This document shows positions 61,276-64,000 of a stretch of 64,000 bases of DNA, in pieces; position 1 is the stretch's first letter; every line of letters begins with the position of its first letter. The stretch comes from an uncultured Polaribacter sp. (lineage in GTDB: Bacteria > Bacteroidota > Bacteroidia > Flavobacteriales > Flavobacteriaceae): positions 62,001 to 126,000 of the forward strand of contig NZ_CANMHM010000007.1 in the NCBI RefSeq assembly GCF_947497695.1. The letters are read 5' to 3'. The position numbers were made by a program, and so were the translations under genes. A model generated the notes under the pieces. It was not told where the DNA came from, ran no database searches, and worked only from the letters and a program-made list of their open reading frames with translations.

Positions 61276-63531
61276 CTACATAGATTGGTGGAACGAACGA
61301 GAAATCACTTCCATTTGTTGTTCTTTAGTTAATCGAATAAAATTAACTGCGTATCCAGAAACACGTATTGTTAATTGGGGGTGGTTTTCTGGGTGCTCCA
61401 TTGCATCAATTAAAGTTTCTCTGTCGAATACATTTACATTAAGGTGTTGTGCACCATGCTCAAAATATCCTGTTAAAGTTGCTGCTAAATTGTCTATTCT
61501 TTCTTCTTCTGTAGCTCCTAAAGATTTTGGAACAATAGAAAATGTATTCGAAATTCCGTCTTGAGAATCTTTATAATCAATTTTAGCTACTGAGTTTAAT
61601 GAAGCAATTGCACCATTTGTATCTCTACCATGCATTGGGTTTGCACCAGGAGCAAAAGGAACACCTAAAGCTCTACCATCTGGCGTTGCACCTGTTTTTT
61701 TACCATAAACTACATTTGATGTAATGGTTAAAACAGACATGGTTGGTGTTGCATCTTTATAAACTTTTAACTTTTTCAATTCATTATTAAAGTCTTCTAC
61801 ACCATTGTGTGCAAAAATATCTACACTGTCATCATCATTACCATATTTAGGAAATTCTCCTTCAATTTTAAAATCTACCGTTAAACCTGCTTCATTTCTA
61901 ATAGGTTTTACTTTTGCATATTTAATTGCTGATAATGAATCTGCTAAGATTGATAAACCTGCAATACCATAAGCAATATTAATATCTGGGTTGGTATCAA
62001 TTAAAGCCATTTGAGCTTTTTCGTAATAGTATTTATCGTGCATGTAATGAATAATATTCATAGCATCATTATAAACCTTTGCTACTTGTTTCATGGCAAT
62101 TTTATAGTTTGCCATTACTTTGTCGAAATCTAAGTATTCACTGTTGTCAGCTTCAATTCCATCAACCATTTGAGTTCCTGTAATTTCACATTTACCACCA
62201 TTAATTGCTAATAATAACGTTTTAGCTAAGTTGGTTCTTGCTCCGAAAAACTGAATTTGTTTCCCTATTTCTTGGTAAGAAACACAACAAGCAATTCCAT
62301 AATCATCAGAACCCCTTAAAGTTCTCATTAAATCATCATTTTCAAACTGAATAGACGAAGTATCAATGGCTACTTTAGAACAAAATTTTCTAAAATTTTC
62401 TGGTAATTTTGGCGACCATAAAACTGTAATATTTGGTTCTGGTGATGGACCTAAGTTGTATAAAGTGTGTAAGAAACGGTAGGCAGTTTTTGTTACTTTA
62501 GTTCTACCATCGTTTAACATACCACCAATTGCTTCTGTTACCCAAGTTGGGTCTCCAGCAAAAATATCATCATAAGCAGCCATTCTTAAATGACGAACCA
62601 TTCTTAATTTCATTACAAATTGATCGATGAATTCTTGTGCTTCCTCTTCTGTAATAAAACCGCTTTTTAAATCTCGTTCTATATAAATATCTAAAAATGT
62701 AGACACATTCCCTAGAGACATTGCAGCACCATCTTGTTCTTTTACGGCAGCTAAATAAGCCATGTAGGTCCATTGTACTGCTTCTTGTGCAGTTTCTGCA
62801 GGTCTATTTAATTCTAAATTATAATGGTTTCCCATTACAATCATGTCTTTTAATGCTTTAATTTGTTCAGCAACTTCTTCTCTTAAACGAATAACAGCAT
62901 CTGTCATTGGTCCTTCAATATGTGCTAAATCGTATTTTTTAACGGCAATTAATTGGTCAATTCCGTACAAAGCAATACGTCTATAATCTCCTATAATTCT
63001 ACCACGAGCATAATTATCTGGCAAGCCAGTTAAAAATCCTAAGGAACGAAATTTTTTAATTTCAGCGTTATATGCAGAGAAAACACCATCGTTATGTGTT
63101 TTTACATATTTTGTAAAAAGTGTATTTATGTCTTCACTTGGTTTTAAACCTTGTTCTTGTAAAGCCTTTTGTACCACTTTGTAACCTCCAAAAGGTTTCA
63201 TGGCTCTTTTTAAAAGTGTGTCTGTTTGTAAGCCAACAATAACTTCGTTTTCTTTATCAATGTAACCCGCTTCAAAATTAGAAATTCCAGAAATCGTTTC
63301 TGTATCTACAGAATGAACTCCTCCATTTTTTCTTTCAATTTCAGTTTGTTTTTTACAAGCTTCCCAAAGTTTTTCAGTTTTTTTACTGATACCTACTAAA
63401 AATGTATCGTCTCCATAATAAGAAACAATGTTTTGCAAAACAAAATCTCTAACATTAATAGAGGTATTCCAAACCCCTTTATTAAATTCGATTCTCTCTG
63501 GTTTTTCTAAGATAATTTCTTGTACTTCCAT
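61276..63531 (-). CDS. pflB: Formate C-acetyltransferase (pyruvate formate-lyase)
   Basis: Glycyl-radical enzyme splitting pyruvate with CoA into acetyl-CoA and formate under anaerobic or microaerobic conditions. The adjacent catalytic cysteines are Cys415-Cys416 in [10 protein letters not shown]; the radical glycine is Gly726 in RVSGYAVNF near the C terminus. Length 751 aa fits PflB. It starts the pflB-pflA-transporter operon behind a promoter with a palindrome at the start site. Oxygen destroys the radical, so the organism must see low oxygen. Confidence 0.97.
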   Translation of the reverse strand: MEVQEIILEKPERIEFNKGVWNTSINVRDFVLQNIVSYYGDDTFLVGISKKTEKLWEACKKQTEIERKNGGVHSVDTETISGISNFEAGYIDKENEVIVGLQTDTLLKRAMKPFGGYKVVQKALQEQGLKPSEDINTLFTKYVKTHNDGVFSAYNAEIKKFRSLGFLTGLPDNYARGRIIGDYRRIALYGIDQLIAVKKYDLAHIEGPMTDAVIRLREEVAEQIKALKDMIVMGNHYNLELNRPAETAQEAVQWTYMAYLAAVKEQDGAAMSLGNVSTFLDIYIERDLKSGFITEEEAQEFIDQFVMKLRMVRHLRMAAYDDIFAGDPTWVTEAIGGMLNDGRTKVTKTAYRFLHTLYNLGPSPEPNITVLWSPKLPENFRKFCSKVAIDTSSIQFENDDLMRTLRGSDDYGIACCVSYQEIGKQIQFFGARTNLAKTLLLAINGGKCEITGTQMVDGIEADNSEYLDFDKVMANYKIAMKQVAKVYNDAMNIIHYMHDKYYYEKAQMALIDTNPDINIAYGIAGLSILADSLSAIKYAKVKPIRNEAGLTVDFKIEGEFPKYGNDDDSVDIFAHNGVEDFNNELKKLKVYKDATPTMSVLTITSNVVYGKKTGATPDGRALGVPFAPGANPMHGRDTNGAIASLNSVAKIDYKDSQDGISNTFSIVPKSLGATEEERIDNLAATLTGYFEHGAQHLNVNVFDRETLIDAMEHPENHPQLTIRVSGYAVNFIRLTKEQQMEVISRSFHQSM

Positions 63532-63566
63532 GATAGTAATATTTTAAGTTTTTTATGTATTTCTCA

Positions 63567-63583
63567 GTGATATCACAAATTTA
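63567..63583 (-). promoter_or_regulatory. pflB promoter with overlapping palindrome
   Basis: Minus-strand TAAATTTG (63583-63576) matches the -7 consensus. Directly after it, sharing one base, is the perfect 10-bp palindrome GTGATATCAC (63576-63567), at the expected transcription start. Its half-site resembles TGTGA-type Crp/Fnr sites but lacks the usual spacer. Confidence 0.5.
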
Positions 63584-63719
63584 GGTTTGAAATAAATTTT
63601 AAAATATGATAAATATTAGGTTTTAAAAAATAATTAAGAAAACGATATAGTTATTTAGTTCTTGATTTTCAGAAGAGTAAAAAAATATTGTCTTATTTAA
63701 ATTTTCTTTAGAAAATGAT

Positions 63720-63753
63720 TAGTTTTGCAGAATTACTATCATTTTATGGTAAT
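63720..63753 (+). promoter_or_regulatory. -7 box and inverted repeat upstream of trhO
   Basis: TAGTTTTG (63720-63727) matches TAnnTTTG. ATTACTAT (63732-63739) and ATGGTAAT (63746-63753) follow as an inverted repeat with one G-U/mismatch and a 6-base loop, in the first bases of the implied 80-base leader. It could be an operator or leader hairpin. Confidence 0.4.
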
Positions 63754-63814
63754 AGAAAGAGTAAAACTGAAATATTTTCAGTAAAAAAATAACGTTAAAT
63801 TTAAAAAGTATAGC

Positions 63815-64000
63815 ATGCAACTGTACAATAAATTAAGCGCCATAGAACGTGCTGCATTAATAGACGAAGCTGGCAAAGACCGCTTAACAATTTCTTTTTA
63901 TCAATATTACAAGATAGAAAACCCACAATTATTTAGAGATAAATTATTTTTAGAATGGAACGAACTTGATGTTTTAGGAAGAATTTATGTTTCTTTTGAA
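63815..64000 (+). CDS. trhO: tRNA uridine(34) hydroxylase, rhodanese family (5' part)
   Basis: The first 62 codons (MQLYNKLSAIERAALIDEAG ... LEWNELDVLGRIYVSFE) match the start of TrhO/YceA (UPF0176), which hydroxylates U34 of tRNAs using oxygen. The rhodanese domain lies beyond the window end. It is divergent from pflB across a 283-base gap. The gene is cut by the window, not broken. Confidence 0.88.
   Translation, partial: MQLYNKLSAIERAALIDEAGKDRLTISFYQYYKIENPQLFRDKLFLEWNELDVLGRIYVSFE

Noticed and set aside
1..64000. CRISPR array, rRNA, complete insertion sequence, prophage
   Set aside because: No regularly spaced direct repeats, rRNA sequence, transposase or phage structural genes were seen on either strand.

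Overview
The window is a strongly AT-rich chromosomal segment from a marine-type member of the Flavobacteriaceae (Bacteroidota), probably Polaribacter, Tenacibaculum or a close relative. I infer this from the rplM-rpsI-rpsB-tsf order, the many TAnnTTTG -7 promoter boxes typical of this phylum, weak Shine-Dalgarno signals, Bacteroidota-typical families (DUF6909-like, DUF2452, DUF3179, lipoprotein alpha-2-macroglobulin next to pbpC), and dispersed intergenic repeats of a kind common in flavobacteria. No database search was possible, so the genus is a guess.

Layout. 1-3260: minus-strand ribosomal protein/EF-Ts operon, beside a possible orphan small RNA. 3448-7171: rnpA, a C-terminal processing protease and an uncharacterised protein with phosphorylase-like motifs. 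7203-20954: a long plus-strand exopolysaccharide/O-antigen locus: Wzz-like protein, Wzx-like flippase, methyltransferase, four GT4/GT2-type transferases, WecG/TagA-type transferase, acetyltransferase, two Wzy/WaaL-like membrane proteins, a secreted propeller-like protein and the initiating phosphoglycosyltransferase. 21029-25420: purD, a MurG-like transferase and a PhoR/PhoB-like two-component system on the opposite strand. 25592-34765: nitrilase-family amidase, DUF3179 lipoprotein with an outer-membrane partner, AddB-like protein, MATE transporter, enoyl-CoA hydratase and holB. 35113-41430: pgk, aldo/keto reductase, two small proteins, glnS, DUF2452, folB and tRNA-Cys. 41496-49620: a bacterial alpha-2-macroglobulin followed by penicillin-binding protein 1C. 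49747-55936: a small ORF, a metallo-beta-lactamase-fold hydrolase, two secreted lipoprotein peptidases (S8, M1), a decayed HupE/UreJ-type gene and a LysE-type exporter. 56046-56458: a pile-up of unrelated short repeats. 56484-64000: ferredoxin reductase, asd, then a pflB-pflA-transporter operon for mixed-acid fermentation, and the start of trhO.

How the genes work together. The polysaccharide locus has flippase, polymerase/ligase candidates, a chain-length-like protein and an initiating transferase, but no sugar-nucleotide synthesis and no Wza/Wzc, so precursors and export parts must be encoded elsewhere. The alpha-2-macroglobulin/PBP1C pair is the classic periplasmic defence and repair couple. 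The pfl operon implies anaerobic or microaerobic pyruvate cleavage; the transporter at its end may handle a fermentation-related anion.

Most notable observations: pflA has no usual start codon and lies behind a nested hairpin with a T-tract; a HupE/UreJ gene shows start-codon loss, an internal stop and loss of its key histidines; a four-copy intergenic repeat carries other repeats nested inside it; a 19-bp perfect inverted repeat flanks the alpha-2-macroglobulin/pbpC junction and encodes part of the PBP1C N terminus; and several -7 boxes end only 4-7 bases before the ATG, suggesting leaderless mRNAs. I found no CRISPR array, rRNA, complete insertion sequence or prophage.
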